Numbered from the stretch's first letter, positions 33,974-43,311 are shown. The stretch: 64,000 nt of DNA from Hamadaea sp013361475 (GCF_040654195.1 NZ_JBFAHM010000015.1:160020-224019); one strand, 5' to 3'. Translations and numbers: made by a program. The notes: generated by a model from the sequence alone, not told the origin.

Positions 33974-34030
33974 CGGTCCTCCAGTCACGGGTGGTGCCGC
34001 TTCGAATATCAGACGAGCGGCGTGCCCGCA

Positions 34031-34076
34031 GACGGACACCATCGCCGAGAAATCTTTGCCGCTGGTGGTGTCCGTC
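34031..34076. promoter_or_regulatory. 11-bp inverted repeat in the YCII / SRPBCC divergent promoter
   Basis: GACGGACACCA (34031-34041) is perfectly complementary to TGGTGTCCGTC (34066-34076) with a 24-nt spacer. It lies between the divergent YCII-sigma operon and the SRPBCC gene. Two half-sites this far apart could bind a dimer or carry two promoters. Confidence 0.45.
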
Positions 34077-34175
34077 CAGCGTCCGGCTGTTCGTCAATGC
34101 TCCAGATCCGCCCGCCGAGGCGGCCAGCCACAGCCGGCCGACGTCCTCGTCGCCGCCTGACCGAAGGATTCACCC

Positions 34176-34625
34176 ATGCCCGACATCCTGCACCGCATCA
34201 GCATCGACGCACCGCAGCAGCGAGTGCACGACCTCATCGCCAGCACCGACGGCATCGCCCGCTGGTGGACCGGACGCCCACTCGGCGGCGAACACACCGT
34301 CGGCTCGCGCTTTAGCGTCTACTTCCAGGAGACCGACCGGCCCGCCGCGGTCATGGAGGTCACGACCGACACGGTGGACCAGGTGGTATGGCAGGTCACC
34401 GGCGGCCCCGACGCCTGGATCGGCACCCGGATCACGTTCGCCTTGTACGCGACCTCCCGCGGCGGCACCACCCTGCTCTTCACGCATGCCGACTGGCGGG
34501 AACCCAGCGAATTCATGAGCGGTTGCAGCACCAACTGGGCTGCGTACCTCATCAGCCTCAAAACCGGCTCCGAGAGCGGTGCGTTCGGGGCATACCCGGC
34601 TGGTGAGATCAGCCGGTGGGAGTGA
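34176..34625 (+). CDS. SRPBCC (AHSA1/START-like) family protein
   Basis: 149 residues with the START/Bet-v1 fold: MPDILHRISIDAPQQRVHDLIASTDGIARWWTGR, GSRFSVYF, the VVWQVTGGPDAWIGTRITFALYA strand and FTHADWRE, then a C-terminal helix CSTNWAAYLISLKTGSESG. These proteins bind hydrophobic ligands or regulate through them. It is divergent from the YCII-ECF pair, a frequent genomic association, and may belong to the sigma factor's regulon. Confidence 0.88.
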   Translation: MPDILHRISIDAPQQRVHDLIASTDGIARWWTGRPLGGEHTVGSRFSVYFQETDRPAAVMEVTTDTVDQVVWQVTGGPDAWIGTRITFALYATSRGGTTLLFTHADWREPSEFMSGCSTNWAAYLISLKTGSESGAFGAYPAGEISRWE

Positions 34626-34661
34626 ACGCCGTCCACGGAAGCGTCGCGACCTCGGTAGGGC

Positions 34662-35714
34662 TCACGGTCTCCAGGGACTCGACACCTCGACGATCGCACT
34701 CCGCTCGGCCGACTCCTGTATCGCCGCCATGACGTCCACGATATGGGCCGCCAGCTCGCCGGTTGCCTGGTGACGTTCGCCGGTGCGGATCGCCCGCGCG
34801 AGATCGCACACACCGATGCCGCGCCCGTCGTCCGCCTCTGGCACGGGGATGTCCGTCCACTCCGGATCCCCGGCGCGGCGGATCTGGACCGGCCCGGTGA
34901 ACTTGTTGGGGTTGGGGACGGCAAGGGTCGCTTCGGTGCCGGTGATCTCGAAGAAGGCCTGTCGCGACAGGGGCGAGTCGAAGCTGAAGACGACCGTGGC
35001 GACTTGGCCTCCGGCGTACTCGAGCAGGGCCGTGACGTGTGTGGCGACCTCGATGGGAAAGGCGTGCCCGGCGCGCGGCCCCTGCCCGATGACTCGCTCG
35101 GCGAATCCCTTGCGAGCCGCGGCGCTGACCCGTGTGACCGGTCCGAACATGACGGCCAGAGCGGTCAGGTAATAGGGCCCCATGTCGAACAGCGGGCCGC
35201 CGCCCGGCCCGAACAGGAACTCCGGATCGTGGTGCCAGCGATGGGGACCCGGCCCCTGCATCAGCACGATCGCTGACAGCGGGTCCCCGATCACGCCGTC
35301 GCTCACTATCCGAGCCGCTGTCTGGAGACCGGCGCCGAGGAACGTGTCGGGTGCGCCACCTGTGAGCACTCCGGCGGCGGAGGCCTGCGCCAGCACCTCG
35401 GCCGCCTCGGCGGGCGTCGCGGCAAACGGCTTCTCTGTGTAGACGTGCTTGCCGGCCCGGATGGCCGCAAGCGCGACCGGTGCGTGCGCGGCGGGGATTG
35501 TGAGGTTGACGACGAGCTCCACGTCAGGATGGGTCAGCACCGTCGCGACGTCACCGTGCACTGGCACGGCATGGTCGAGCGCGACCTTGGCGGCACGGTC
35601 GACGTCGATGTCGGCGCAGGCGATGATCTGGACTTCCGGCCGCGCCGCCAGGGTGGTGAAGTATTGATGGCTGATGGTGCCGCAGCCCACGACGGCGACG
35701 CCGACCGGCTTCAC
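34662..35714 (-). CDS. Gfo/Idh/MocA-family sugar dehydrogenase
   Basis: 350 residues. N-terminal Rossmann domain with VAVVGCGTISHQYF and ADIDVDRA, the catalytic-lysine motif EKP (Lys95 in YTEKPFA) and a C-terminal alpha/beta domain with GGGPLFDMGPYYL. This family oxidises or reduces sugar hydroxyls with NAD(P), commonly at C3 of a glycoside or on inositols. The GTG start overlaps the preceding isomerase stop by 4 nt, placing it third in the LacI-isomerase-dehydrogenase operon. With the isomerase, it probably acts on a sugar released from the substrate imported by the divergent NgcEFG-like system. Confidence 0.92.
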   Translation of the reverse strand: MKPVGVAVVGCGTISHQYFTTLAARPEVQIIACADIDVDRAAKVALDHAVPVHGDVATVLTHPDVELVVNLTIPAAHAPVALAAIRAGKHVYTEKPFAATPAEAAEVLAQASAAGVLTGGAPDTFLGAGLQTAARIVSDGVIGDPLSAIVLMQGPGPHRWHHDPEFLFGPGGGPLFDMGPYYLTALAVMFGPVTRVSAAARKGFAERVIGQGPRAGHAFPIEVATHVTALLEYAGGQVATVVFSFDSPLSRQAFFEITGTEATLAVPNPNKFTGPVQIRRAGDPEWTDIPVPEADDGRGIGVCDLARAIRTGERHQATGELAAHIVDVMAAIQESAERSAIVEVSSPWRP

Positions 35715-36445
35715 GGCAGCTCCTTGAGGTAGGAGACAGACGCGGCGAGCGCCTCGAAGACGTCGCCCTCGCAGCGATCCAGCTCCACGATGCGAAGCGC
35801 CTTCGGGCTGGCCGCCAGGATCTCCGGGATCGGCAGGGTGCCGGACCCGACGGCGGTCATGGCGTCGTCGACCGTGGCCGGCCCGTCCTTGACGTGCAGC
35901 AGCCGCACCCGGTCACCCAGGTCGTGCAGCAGTGTGGGCACGTCGGCGCCGCCTACGGCCGCCCAGTACACGTCGACCTCCAGCGCCACCTCGGGTGGCA
36001 GCAGCGCGGCGAGCAGCTCCAGACCGGTTTGGCCGCCAGGGCGGTTGGCCAGCTCCCAGTGATGGTTGTGGTACGCGAGCTTGAGTCCCAGGGCGGTCAG
36101 CGCATCCGCCACCTCGGCCAGGTGTTCCGCCGAGCGGGCGACGCCGGCCGCGGTGGCGAACTCGGCGTCGGGAATGGCCGGCACCACCACGGTGTCGGCG
36201 CCGATCGCGTGGGCCGCCTCGGCCACTTGGGGGCGCAGCGGGCCCAGTGCCGGGCCGTGGAGGGAACTCGCGGCCAGGCCGAGGTCGTCGAGCAGGCGGC
36301 GAAAGCCGGACGCGTCTCCGTTCAACAGCCCGAAGGTCGGCTCCACCAGGCCGTATCCCATTGCTGCCAGGCGACCCAGCACGTCGGCCGGACTGCCTGC
36401 CTGCAGGGCGGAGCGGACGGAATACAGTTGCACGCCGATGTTCAC
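35711..36445 (-). CDS. Sugar phosphate isomerase/epimerase (AP-endonuclease 2-like TIM barrel)
   Basis: 244 residues. The xylose-isomerase-like TIM barrel is seen from VNIGVQLYSVRSALQAG, through GADTVVVPAIP, the metal-ligand strands LKLAYHNHHWEL and VALEVDVYWAAVGGAD, to VRLLHVKDGPA and IVELDRCEG. These enzymes are metal-dependent and act on keto-sugars, inosose or C-glycoside intermediates. It overlaps the LacI stop by 4 nt and the dehydrogenase start by 4 nt, so the three genes form a tightly coupled operon. The frame stays open upstream inside LacI, but GTG 36445 gives the family's normal N-terminus. Confidence 0.9.
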   Translation of the reverse strand: MNIGVQLYSVRSALQAGSPADVLGRLAAMGYGLVEPTFGLLNGDASGFRRLLDDLGLAASSLHGPALGPLRPQVAEAAHAIGADTVVVPAIPDAEFATAAGVARSAEHLAEVADALTALGLKLAYHNHHWELANRPGGQTGLELLAALLPPEVALEVDVYWAAVGGADVPTLLHDLGDRVRLLHVKDGPATVDDAMTAVGSGTLPIPEILAASPKALRIVELDRCEGDVFEALAASVSYLKELP

Positions 36446-37551
36446 TTGCCCGCCTTTCTGCGCGGCGGCGCCGCGACCGTCGTCCCCTCGGACAGCTCGC
36501 ATTGGATTCGAATCTGGTCGGGCTTGGATCCCGGCGCGTCGAGCCGGCGCAGCAGCGTGCGTACGGCGGTGGCGCCGATGAGCCGGCTCGGTGTGTGTAC
36601 CAGGGTCAGGGCGGGGTCTGGGGAGAGCACGTTTTGCCGATCGCCGTGGTCGCCAAGCCCGACCAGGCTCAGATCCTCCGGGATGCGCAGGCCCTCGGCG
36701 AGCGCTACCTGGTAGATGCGGTGAATGACATAAGACGATTCGGCGATGACCGCCGTCGCCCCCGCCTCCCGGGCGAACCTTAGGACCTCGGCCTCGTCGG
36801 CGACGCACACCGCATCGGGCAGGTCGGGATTGGGCTCGCCGAAGACCACCGTCTGCGCGCGGTCGCCCAGCCGGTGCCGCCGCCGGGCCGCCTGGAAGCC
36901 GACCCGCCGTTCCACCACCGTCTCGTGTGTGCGGCTTCCGGCCACCAGCAGCATCGTGCGATGTCCCAAGGCGTGCAACCGGTCGACGACCATCTGCGCG
37001 GCGGCGGTGTAGTCGGCGGCGATCCAGGAGACTTTCGGCCCGGCGGCGTCGCGCCGGCCGATCATCACGAAGGGATAGCTCTCCTCGGCCAGCCGCCGGA
37101 TCTCGTCGCCGTCGATGCGTCCGCCGACGAGGATCGCTCCGTCCGCCAGCTCGAGCAGGTTGGTGTTGTGGTTGAAGATCGACCGCTCGCCGGCGTCGTT
37201 CCGCGCACCGGTGAACAGCAGCAGGTTGTGCCCGGTCTGCTCCGCCTCCTCTTCTATACCGAGCAGGAACTCGTAGTAGAAGTCCCGGCTCTCCCAGGGG
37301 AAGAGGCGTTGATAGGTGAACGCGCCGATGAGCCGGTTACGCCCCCCGGCCAGGCTCTGGGCCGCCGCGTTGGGGACGTATCGCAGGTCCTGTATGGCCT
37401 GCCAGACCCGGGCCCGCGTCTGCTCGCTGACTCGCAACGTGTCGGCCTTGTTGTTCACGACGGTCGAGACGATGGCGGTGGAGACGTTGGCCGCACGGGC
37501 CACGTCCTGCTGGGTCACCCGCCGCCGGCCGGCCCTTTGGCGCTCACTCAT
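36442..37551 (-). CDS. LacI-family regulator of the oxidative glycan locus
   Basis: 369 residues. The LacI HTH VTQQDVARAANVSTAIVSTVVNN is at residues 12-34, followed by a hinge helix region and an effector domain (IGAFTYQRLFPWESRDFYYEFLLGIEEEAE, DGAILVGGRI, LGHRTMLLVAGS, PSRLIGATAVRTLLRRLD). It heads its own operon with the isomerase and dehydrogenase and faces the FAD-oxidoreductase/NgcEFG operon across a gap holding two AAGCGCTT-centred operators. It most likely represses both arms. Confidence 0.93.
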   Translation of the reverse strand: MSERQRAGRRRVTQQDVARAANVSTAIVSTVVNNKADTLRVSEQTRARVWQAIQDLRYVPNAAAQSLAGGRNRLIGAFTYQRLFPWESRDFYYEFLLGIEEEAEQTGHNLLLFTGARNDAGERSIFNHNTNLLELADGAILVGGRIDGDEIRRLAEESYPFVMIGRRDAAGPKVSWIAADYTAAAQMVVDRLHALGHRTMLLVAGSRTHETVVERRVGFQAARRRHRLGDRAQTVVFGEPNPDLPDAVCVADEAEVLRFAREAGATAVIAESSYVIHRIYQVALAEGLRIPEDLSLVGLGDHGDRQNVLSPDPALTLVHTPSRLIGATAVRTLLRRLDAPGSKPDQIRIQCELSEGTTVAAPPRRKAGK

Positions 37552-37636
37552 GCATGCCTACCTGCCCTTGGCGGTCGCCGGCTCCATTCCGGAGACCCGC
37601 GTGCATTGACAACGTCATGGGGTGAGCCTAGCATCC

Positions 37637-37673
37637 GCTAAAGCGCTTTAGCCACGGGTGGAAGCGCTTTAGC
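37637..37673. promoter_or_regulatory. Paired LacI operators controlling both arms
   Basis: GCTAAAGCGCTTTAGC (37637-37652) is a perfect 16-bp palindrome with central CG. A second, imperfect copy (GGAAGCGCTTTAGC, 37660-37673) follows with centres 21-22 bp apart, about two helical turns. The site is 34 nt before the FAD-oxidoreductase start and 86 nt from the LacI start. Confidence 0.85.
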
Positions 37674-37706
37674 AGCACGCAGGTGTTGGAGGCGGGAGGC
37701 TGACAG

Positions 37707-39299
37707 ATGCAGATCGAAACGCCGATCCTGGTGGTGGGAGGCGGCACCGGAGGAGTCGCCGCTGCTCTCGCCGCGCTCCGCCTCGGACAGCGGGTCGTGC
37801 TGACCGAGGAGTCCTCGTGGCTCGGCGGCCAGCTCACGTCCCAGGCGGTGCCGCCGGACGAGAACCTCTGGATCGAGACGTTCGGCGGCACCAGCAGCTA
37901 CCGCACGTTGCGTAGAGAGATCCGGGAGTATTACCGGCGCTACTATCCGCTGAGCCAGTCCGCACGGGCGGAGGACGCTCTCAGCCCGGGTGCCGGGCGG
38001 GTCAGCCCACTGTGCTTCGAACCCAAGGCGGCGCTCGCCGCGATCGACGGCATGCTCGCGCCTTATGTGACCTCCGGCCGGCTGACCGTCTTGACCGGTA
38101 CGCAGCCACAGCACGTCACGACCGACGGTGATCGGATCACGTCTGTCACCTTCGCATCGGAGGACCTGGACACGGTCACGGTCGTCGCCGACTACGTCCT
38201 TGACGCGACGGAGCTAGGCGACCTGCTGGAATTGTCAGGCACCGAGTGGGTCACCGGGGCCGAGAGCCGGACCACCACCGGGGAACTGCACGCCCTCGAA
38301 GGTCCGGCGCAACCTCTTGACCAGCAGGCCATCACGTGGTGTTTCGCCATGGATTACCGGGACGGCGAGAACTGGACGATCGACCGCCCGGAGGACTACG
38401 ACTTCTGGCGGAGCTACACGCCCGAGTTCTGGTCGGGACCACTGCTGTCCTGGACCGACATCGTTCCCATCACCCTCGAATCCAGAACGCAGCCGCTCGT
38501 CGCCGAATCGGCCTCCCTCACCGGCGGTCACGCGATCGACCGCTGGACATACCGGCGGATCCTGTCGGTCCGCACCCTGGAGCCGGGCTTCCTGACGAGC
38601 GACATCACACTCGTCAACTGGCCGCAGAACGACTACTTCCTCGGCCCGTTGATCGGCGTCGACGCTGTTCAGAAGCAACAGAACATCGACGCCTCCAAGC
38701 AATTGAGCCTGTCGCTGCTCTACTGGATGCAGACCGAGGCGCCGCGGCACGACGGCGGCACGGGCTATCCAGAGCTTCGGCTTCAGTGGCTCGCCCAGCG
38801 TCCCTACATCAGGGAGGCCCGCCGCATCGTCGCCGACCTCACCGTCGTCGAGGAGCATCTCGGTGTCGAAGCCCGCGAGACTTCGGGCCGGCCGACCGGC
38901 TCGGAGATCTTCGACGACTCCGTCGGCATCGGTTGCTACCGCATCGACCTGCATCCCAGCACCGGCTCGGGCACCCCGCGCACCTATGTGGACATCGCGG
39001 TTCATCCTTTCCAGATTCCCTTGGGCGCGCTTCTTCCGGTGCGGATGGAAAACCTCCTGCCGGCCGCGAAGAACATCGGCACCACCCATATCACCAACGG
39101 TTGCTACCGAACGCACCCGGTCGAATGGAACGTCGGCGAAGCCGCCGGAGCCCTGGCCGCGTACTGCCTCGCCACGGGGCAGCCACCGCGCGCGGTACGC
39201 GGCAAACCGGACAACCTCGCCGACTACCAGCGGATGCTGACCGGGCGCCTCGGTGTCGAGGTCGCCTGGCCGGACCGGGTTCGCAAGAAGATCGTCTAG
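37707..39299 (+). CDS. FAD-dependent oxidoreductase (FAD_oxidored / PF12831 type)
   Basis: 530 residues. The FAD-binding Rossmann motif is at the N-terminus (ILVVGGGTGGVAAALAALRLGQRVVLTEE), and SWLGGQLTSQAV and the ADYVLDATELGDLL strand are typical of the PF12831 group. The late part contains GCYRIDLHPSTGSG, the VRMENLLPAAKNIGTTHITNGCYRTHPVEWNVGEAAG FAD-closing motif, and a short helix. No signal peptide, so cytoplasmic. It begins the operon after the LacI operators (GGGAGG before the ATG) and could oxidise an imported sugar or sugar alcohol. The substrate is unknown. Confidence 0.9.
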   Translation: MQIETPILVVGGGTGGVAAALAALRLGQRVVLTEESSWLGGQLTSQAVPPDENLWIETFGGTSSYRTLRREIREYYRRYYPLSQSARAEDALSPGAGRVSPLCFEPKAALAAIDGMLAPYVTSGRLTVLTGTQPQHVTTDGDRITSVTFASEDLDTVTVVADYVLDATELGDLLELSGTEWVTGAESRTTTGELHALEGPAQPLDQQAITWCFAMDYRDGENWTIDRPEDYDFWRSYTPEFWSGPLLSWTDIVPITLESRTQPLVAESASLTGGHAIDRWTYRRILSVRTLEPGFLTSDITLVNWPQNDYFLGPLIGVDAVQKQQNIDASKQLSLSLLYWMQTEAPRHDGGTGYPELRLQWLAQRPYIREARRIVADLTVVEEHLGVEARETSGRPTGSEIFDDSVGIGCYRIDLHPSTGSGTPRTYVDIAVHPFQIPLGALLPVRMENLLPAAKNIGTTHITNGCYRTHPVEWNVGEAAGALAAYCLATGQPPRAVRGKPDNLADYQRMLTGRLGVEVAWPDRVRKKIV

Positions 39300-39339
39300 C
39301 GCCTTCGCTCCTGAACTTCGACCTTTCTGGAGTACCTCC

Positions 39340-40929
39340 ATGCCTAAGAACGCCACCGTTTCCCGCCGGACGATGCTGCGGATGGCTGTGGTCCTGCCCG
39401 CGCTCTACGGCGCTACCCGGGCGAGTGCCGCCGCCGCCGCGCCGAGCCAGGACGCCACGGTCGTCCGCGCCTCGCAGTTCGGCTTCGACCCGGTCGACGC
39501 CACCGGCGCCTTGACCGCCGCGCTGGACAGCGGCGCCGACGTGGTCATCATCGACAACGTCGGGCAGGACTGGATCACCCGCCCGCTGTGGATTCAGCGC
39601 GACGGCCTCACCGTCATCCTCGAGGACGGCGTAGTGCTGCGCGGTCTGCCCGGGGGCTTCCCCGACACCCGCGACGGCATTTGGCGCATCCACGAACGCC
39701 GCGACGTCAAGCTCGTCGGCTACGGCGCGACCTGCGTCATGAACAAGCCCGAATACGCCGGCGAGTGGCGAGCGATCGTCCGCACGGGCACCAGCGAGTC
39801 CGTCACCATCGAGGGGATGACGCTGCGCGGGGCGCCCGGCGACGGCATCATCCTCGGCACCGGATCGAAGAATGTCACGATCCGCAACGTCGTCTGCGAC
39901 GACAACAAGCGCAACGCGATCAGCGTCATCGCCGCCGACGGGCTGCTCATCGAGGGCTGCGCGCTGATCAACACCCAGGGCACCGCACCGGAGGCGGGCA
40001 TCGACTTCGAACCCGACACGCTGTCCCAGCCGATCCGGAACGTCGTCGTCCGTGACACGGTGTTCGCGGGCAACCGGAAGTACAGCTTCGAGATCAATTT
40101 GATGCGCTATCGGCCGGAAAGCACCCCCGCATCCGTTCTCGTCGAACGCTGCTACATGGGGCCTACCGGCGATGCGGTCGTGCACGTCCAGCCCGGCGCT
40201 CGCGGCCCGGCTGAGCAGGGCACAGTCGTCTTCCGCGACTGCGTCTTCGACGCCGGCGACTCGCCCGGCACCGTCAACATCTACGGACAGCGCGGCTACG
40301 ACGGATTGCGTACGACGTTCGAGCGGGTCGCCTTCACCGCGCTGCGAGACACACCCCGCACGGATCCGTTCGTCAAGATCTGGTCCGGTCTGGTCACCGT
40401 CCTGCCCGAGTACGGAAACGTCCAGTTCGACGACGCCGTACTGCAGGGGAACCTCGCCGGGCCGTTCCTGGCCGGCGTCGAGGGAGCCGGCGACCCGACG
40501 CTGTGCAACGTCCAGGGCGACATCTGGGCGGTCAGCCCGCAGGACCCGATCATCGACACCGCCGGGGTCACCAAGGACGTCGCGCTCGACGTCCAGCCGC
40601 ACAGCGGTGCGGCCACGGTGGTGCTCTATGCCGATCGCCGGGTGGTACGCCCCGGCGAAACCGCGACCGTAACGATCCGGCGACTGGGCGACGATCTTGC
40701 AGCACCGCTGGTCGTAGGCTATGGCCTCGACGGCTCCGCCCGCCACCGGGTCGACTACGACGGCCTGAGCGGTGTGGCCGTGATCGCTCCCGGTCACCGC
40801 GAGGTGACCGTCCCCGTGCGGTTCCGGCCCAACGCGGCGGCACCGGCCGACCTGAACTTCATCCTGCGCCCGCTGCCGGGCACCACCGTGTCCGGCCGCG
40901 ACGGCGTGACCGTCACCCTCACCGCATGA
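39340..40929 (+). CDS. Secreted (Tat) right-handed beta-helix protein
   Basis: 529 residues. A Tat signal (SRRTMLRM at 8-15, cleavage after ASAAAAA) is followed by repeated short strands typical of a right-handed parallel beta-helix (residues about 50-390: VTIEGMTLRG, VTIRNVVCDDNKRNAISV, LLIEGCALINT, IRNVVVRDTVFAGN, TVVFRDCVFDAG). A C-terminal beta-sandwich of about 110 residues with the pattern VVRPGETATVTI...PVRFRPNAAAPADL ends the chain. Beta-helix proteins of this layout include polysaccharide lyases and glycosidases; no catalytic residue can be assigned. Its place between the FAD enzyme and the NgcE-like binding protein suggests it cuts the polymer whose fragments the importer takes up. 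Confidence 0.85.
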   Translation: MPKNATVSRRTMLRMAVVLPALYGATRASAAAAAPSQDATVVRASQFGFDPVDATGALTAALDSGADVVIIDNVGQDWITRPLWIQRDGLTVILEDGVVLRGLPGGFPDTRDGIWRIHERRDVKLVGYGATCVMNKPEYAGEWRAIVRTGTSESVTIEGMTLRGAPGDGIILGTGSKNVTIRNVVCDDNKRNAISVIAADGLLIEGCALINTQGTAPEAGIDFEPDTLSQPIRNVVVRDTVFAGNRKYSFEINLMRYRPESTPASVLVERCYMGPTGDAVVHVQPGARGPAEQGTVVFRDCVFDAGDSPGTVNIYGQRGYDGLRTTFERVAFTALRDTPRTDPFVKIWSGLVTVLPEYGNVQFDDAVLQGNLAGPFLAGVEGAGDPTLCNVQGDIWAVSPQDPIIDTAGVTKDVALDVQPHSGAATVVLYADRRVVRPGETATVTIRRLGDDLAAPLVVGYGLDGSARHRVDYDGLSGVAVIAPGHREVTVPVRFRPNAAAPADLNFILRPLPGTTVSGRDGVTVTLTA

Positions 40930-40958
40930 GCCCGCACGAGACGAAAGGCAACAGACAG

Positions 40959-42383
40959 ATGACCGACGACGCTCACAGACTGAACCGCCGCTCCGTGCTG
41001 ACGCTGGGCGCTGCCCTCGGCGCAGCGCTCACCACCAACGCCCTCGCCGGCTGCGCCACCTCCTCCGGCAGCGGAACCGGCACCGGCGCAGCCGGCAAGC
41101 AGGCCGCGGTGACCGCGGAGAACCCGCTGGGCGTACCCGCTGACAAGCCGCTGGAGACCGTGATCTTCAAGGGCGGCTACGGCGACCAGTACGTGCTCGA
41201 CGCCCAAGCCGTCTACAAGCAGCGCTTTCCCAAGGCGGAGATCAAGCACACCGGTGGCCAGGACCTCGCCAAACAACTGCAGCCGCGGTTCGTCTCCGGC
41301 GACGTGCCCGACCTGATCGACAACTCCGGCTCCGGCTCCCTCGCCTTCACCCCGCTCGTGGACAACGGCCAGCTGATGGATCTCAGTCCGCTCCTGGACG
41401 CACCGGCGATCGACGGCGGCGGCAAGACCGTCCGCGACACGCTGCTGCCGGGGCTCGTCGAGCAGGGCTCCTTCAAGGGCAAGCCGCACGTCCTCTACTA
41501 CACCTACACGGTGCACGGCTTGTACCACAGCAAGTCGTTGTTCGCCGCCAAGGGTTGGACCTATCCGACGACCTGGGCCGAGATGCTCGATCTCTGTGCG
41601 GAGATCAAGACAACCGGCATGTCGCCCTGGACCTACCAGGGCAAGACGCCCAGCTACATCCTCACCCCGTTGATCATGATGGCGATCAAGGCCGGCGGAG
41701 CTGACGTCCGCAAGGCACTGGACAGCCTCGCGCCGAACAGCTGGAAGCAGCCCGCGGTCCTGGCCGCCGCGCAAGCCATGTATCAGCTGGCGGAGAAGGG
41801 CTACATCATGCCGGGCACGTCGGGCCTGACGCATGTTCAAGCACAGACCTACTGGGCCAAGGGCCGGGCGGCGTTCATCCCCTGCGGTTCGTGGCTGGAA
41901 AGTGAGCTGGGCGAGGTCACCCCGAAGGGCTTCGACATGGTGATCGCCTCCCCGCCGTCGCTGGACAAGAGCGACGCCATGCCGCAGACGGCCATCCGCG
42001 GCATGGGCAGCGAGGGCTACATCGTGCCGTCGGGGGCGAAGAACCCGTATGGCGGGCTGGAGCTGCTGCGCATCCTGCTCTCGCCGAACGCCTCGAAGAA
42101 CTTCACCAAGCAGACGCAAACCCTGACCAGCCTCGCCGGATACACCCCGGAGCAGGCCGGCAGCGGGTTGCAGTCGATCCGCGACGCGCTCGCCGCGTCG
42201 GGCACCAACACCTTCTACTGGCGTTACGGCACCTGGTACGCCAAGCTCCAGCAGGAGGCGTCCGCGGCCACCAGCGCGCTGATGACCAAGGAGATCAACC
42301 CGGACCAGTGGGCCGAGCGCTGCCAGAAGATGGCCGACACGCTGCGCAACGACTCGTCCGTGCCGAAGTACGAGGACGCCTGA
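40959..42383 (+). CDS. ngcE: NgcE-like sugar-binding lipoprotein (N-acetylglucosamine/chitobiose type)
   Basis: 474 residues. A Tat/lipoprotein signal (NRRSVLTLGAALGAAL) has its lipobox ALAGC at Cys32. The mature part follows NgcE closely: VIFKGGYGDQY, KQLQPRFVSGDVPDLIDNSGSG, LVDNGQLMDLSPLLDAPAIDG, VRDTLLPG and AAKGWTYPTTWAEM. NgcE is the extracytoplasmic receptor for N-acetylglucosamine and chitobiose in Streptomyces, but related proteins bind other sugars, so the ligand is not certain. GAAAGG precedes the ATG at 40959. It is cotranscribed with two permeases and has no ATPase partner nearby. Confidence 0.9.
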   Translation: MTDDAHRLNRRSVLTLGAALGAALTTNALAGCATSSGSGTGTGAAGKQAAVTAENPLGVPADKPLETVIFKGGYGDQYVLDAQAVYKQRFPKAEIKHTGGQDLAKQLQPRFVSGDVPDLIDNSGSGSLAFTPLVDNGQLMDLSPLLDAPAIDGGGKTVRDTLLPGLVEQGSFKGKPHVLYYTYTVHGLYHSKSLFAAKGWTYPTTWAEMLDLCAEIKTTGMSPWTYQGKTPSYILTPLIMMAIKAGGADVRKALDSLAPNSWKQPAVLAAAQAMYQLAEKGYIMPGTSGLTHVQAQTYWAKGRAAFIPCGSWLESELGEVTPKGFDMVIASPPSLDKSDAMPQTAIRGMGSEGYIVPSGAKNPYGGLELLRILLSPNASKNFTKQTQTLTSLAGYTPEQAGSGLQSIRDALAASGTNTFYWRYGTWYAKLQQEASAATSALMTKEINPDQWAERCQKMADTLRNDSSVPKYEDA

Positions 42384-42385
42384 TC

Positions 42386-43303
42386 ATGCGTGCGGGAAGT
42401 CGCGGCTTCATCGTCTCCGCCCTCGCGGTGCCGGTGATCCTCTACTGCGTCCTGGTGGTCTCGCCGTATGCCCAGTCCTTCTACATCTCGTTGACGGACT
42501 GGAACGGCTTGTCACCGCAGAAGAACTTCGTCGGCCTCGCCAACTACACGCGGCTGATGCGAGATGACGTCTTCTGGACCTCGTTGTGGCACAACGTGAT
42601 CGCCGTCGTCGTCATCCCGATCGGCACGCTGGTGCTCGGACTGTTCTTCGCCACGATGATCCGGGTCGGACGCTACCGCGCTCGCGGCGGCACGCTGAAC
42701 GTCCGCGGCGGCGCGTTCTACCGAGTGGCCTACTTCTTCCCGCACGTGCTGTCGATCGCCGTCATCGGCGTACTGTTCGCCAACGTCTACGACCCCACGC
42801 CGAGCGGGCTGCTCAACGGCCTGCTCGGCGTGGCCAAAATCGACGCGGTGAACTGGCTCGGCGACAAGTCGACGGCGTACGGCGCCATCCTGGCCGTCAT
42901 CGTGTGGATGTCGGTCGGCTTCTATGTCGTCCTGTTCACCAGCTCGATGAGCGCGATCCCGGTGGAGTTGTTCGAGGCGGCCCGCCTCGACGGCGCCACC
43001 CGCTGGCAGACGTTCTGGCGGCTGACGCTGCCGCTGATCTGGGACACCGTCCAGGTGGCAGGCGTTTACCTCGGCATCCACGCCCTGGACATGTTCGCCA
43101 TCGTCAACGTCATGTCGGCGGCCGGCGGATCGGGCGGGCCGGACAACGCCACCCAGGTCCTGGGGAACTACCTCTACCTCACCGCCTTCTCCGACAGCGA
43201 GTTCGGCTACGCCACCGCCGTAGGCGTCGCGCTGTTGCTGCTGACCTTGCTGTTCGCCTGGGTGTCGCTGCGGCTCACCCGGCGTGAACGCATCGAGTAT
43301 TAG
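42386..43303 (+). CDS. ngcF: NgcF-like CUT1 permease
   Basis: 305 residues with six TM helices. The NgcF signatures are present: FYISLTDWNGLSPQKNFVGLANY, GGAFYRVAYFFPHVLSIAVIGVLFA, a SVGFYVVLFTSSMSAIP segment and the EAA loop VELFEAARLDGATRWQTFWRLTLPLIW, ending RRERIEY as in NgcF. It starts 2 nt after the binding-protein stop, so translation is coupled. It forms half of the membrane channel. Confidence 0.92.
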   Translation: MRAGSRGFIVSALAVPVILYCVLVVSPYAQSFYISLTDWNGLSPQKNFVGLANYTRLMRDDVFWTSLWHNVIAVVVIPIGTLVLGLFFATMIRVGRYRARGGTLNVRGGAFYRVAYFFPHVLSIAVIGVLFANVYDPTPSGLLNGLLGVAKIDAVNWLGDKSTAYGAILAVIVWMSVGFYVVLFTSSMSAIPVELFEAARLDGATRWQTFWRLTLPLIWDTVQVAGVYLGIHALDMFAIVNVMSAAGGSGGPDNATQVLGNYLYLTAFSDSEFGYATAVGVALLLLTLLFAWVSLRLTRRERIEY

Positions 43304-43311
43304 GAACCGCC

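Noticed and set aside
35711..36808. Longer start for the isomerase inside the LacI gene
   Set aside because: The upstream residues are the shifted reading of LacI; the TIM-barrel sequence begins at GTG 36445, coupled to the LacI stop.
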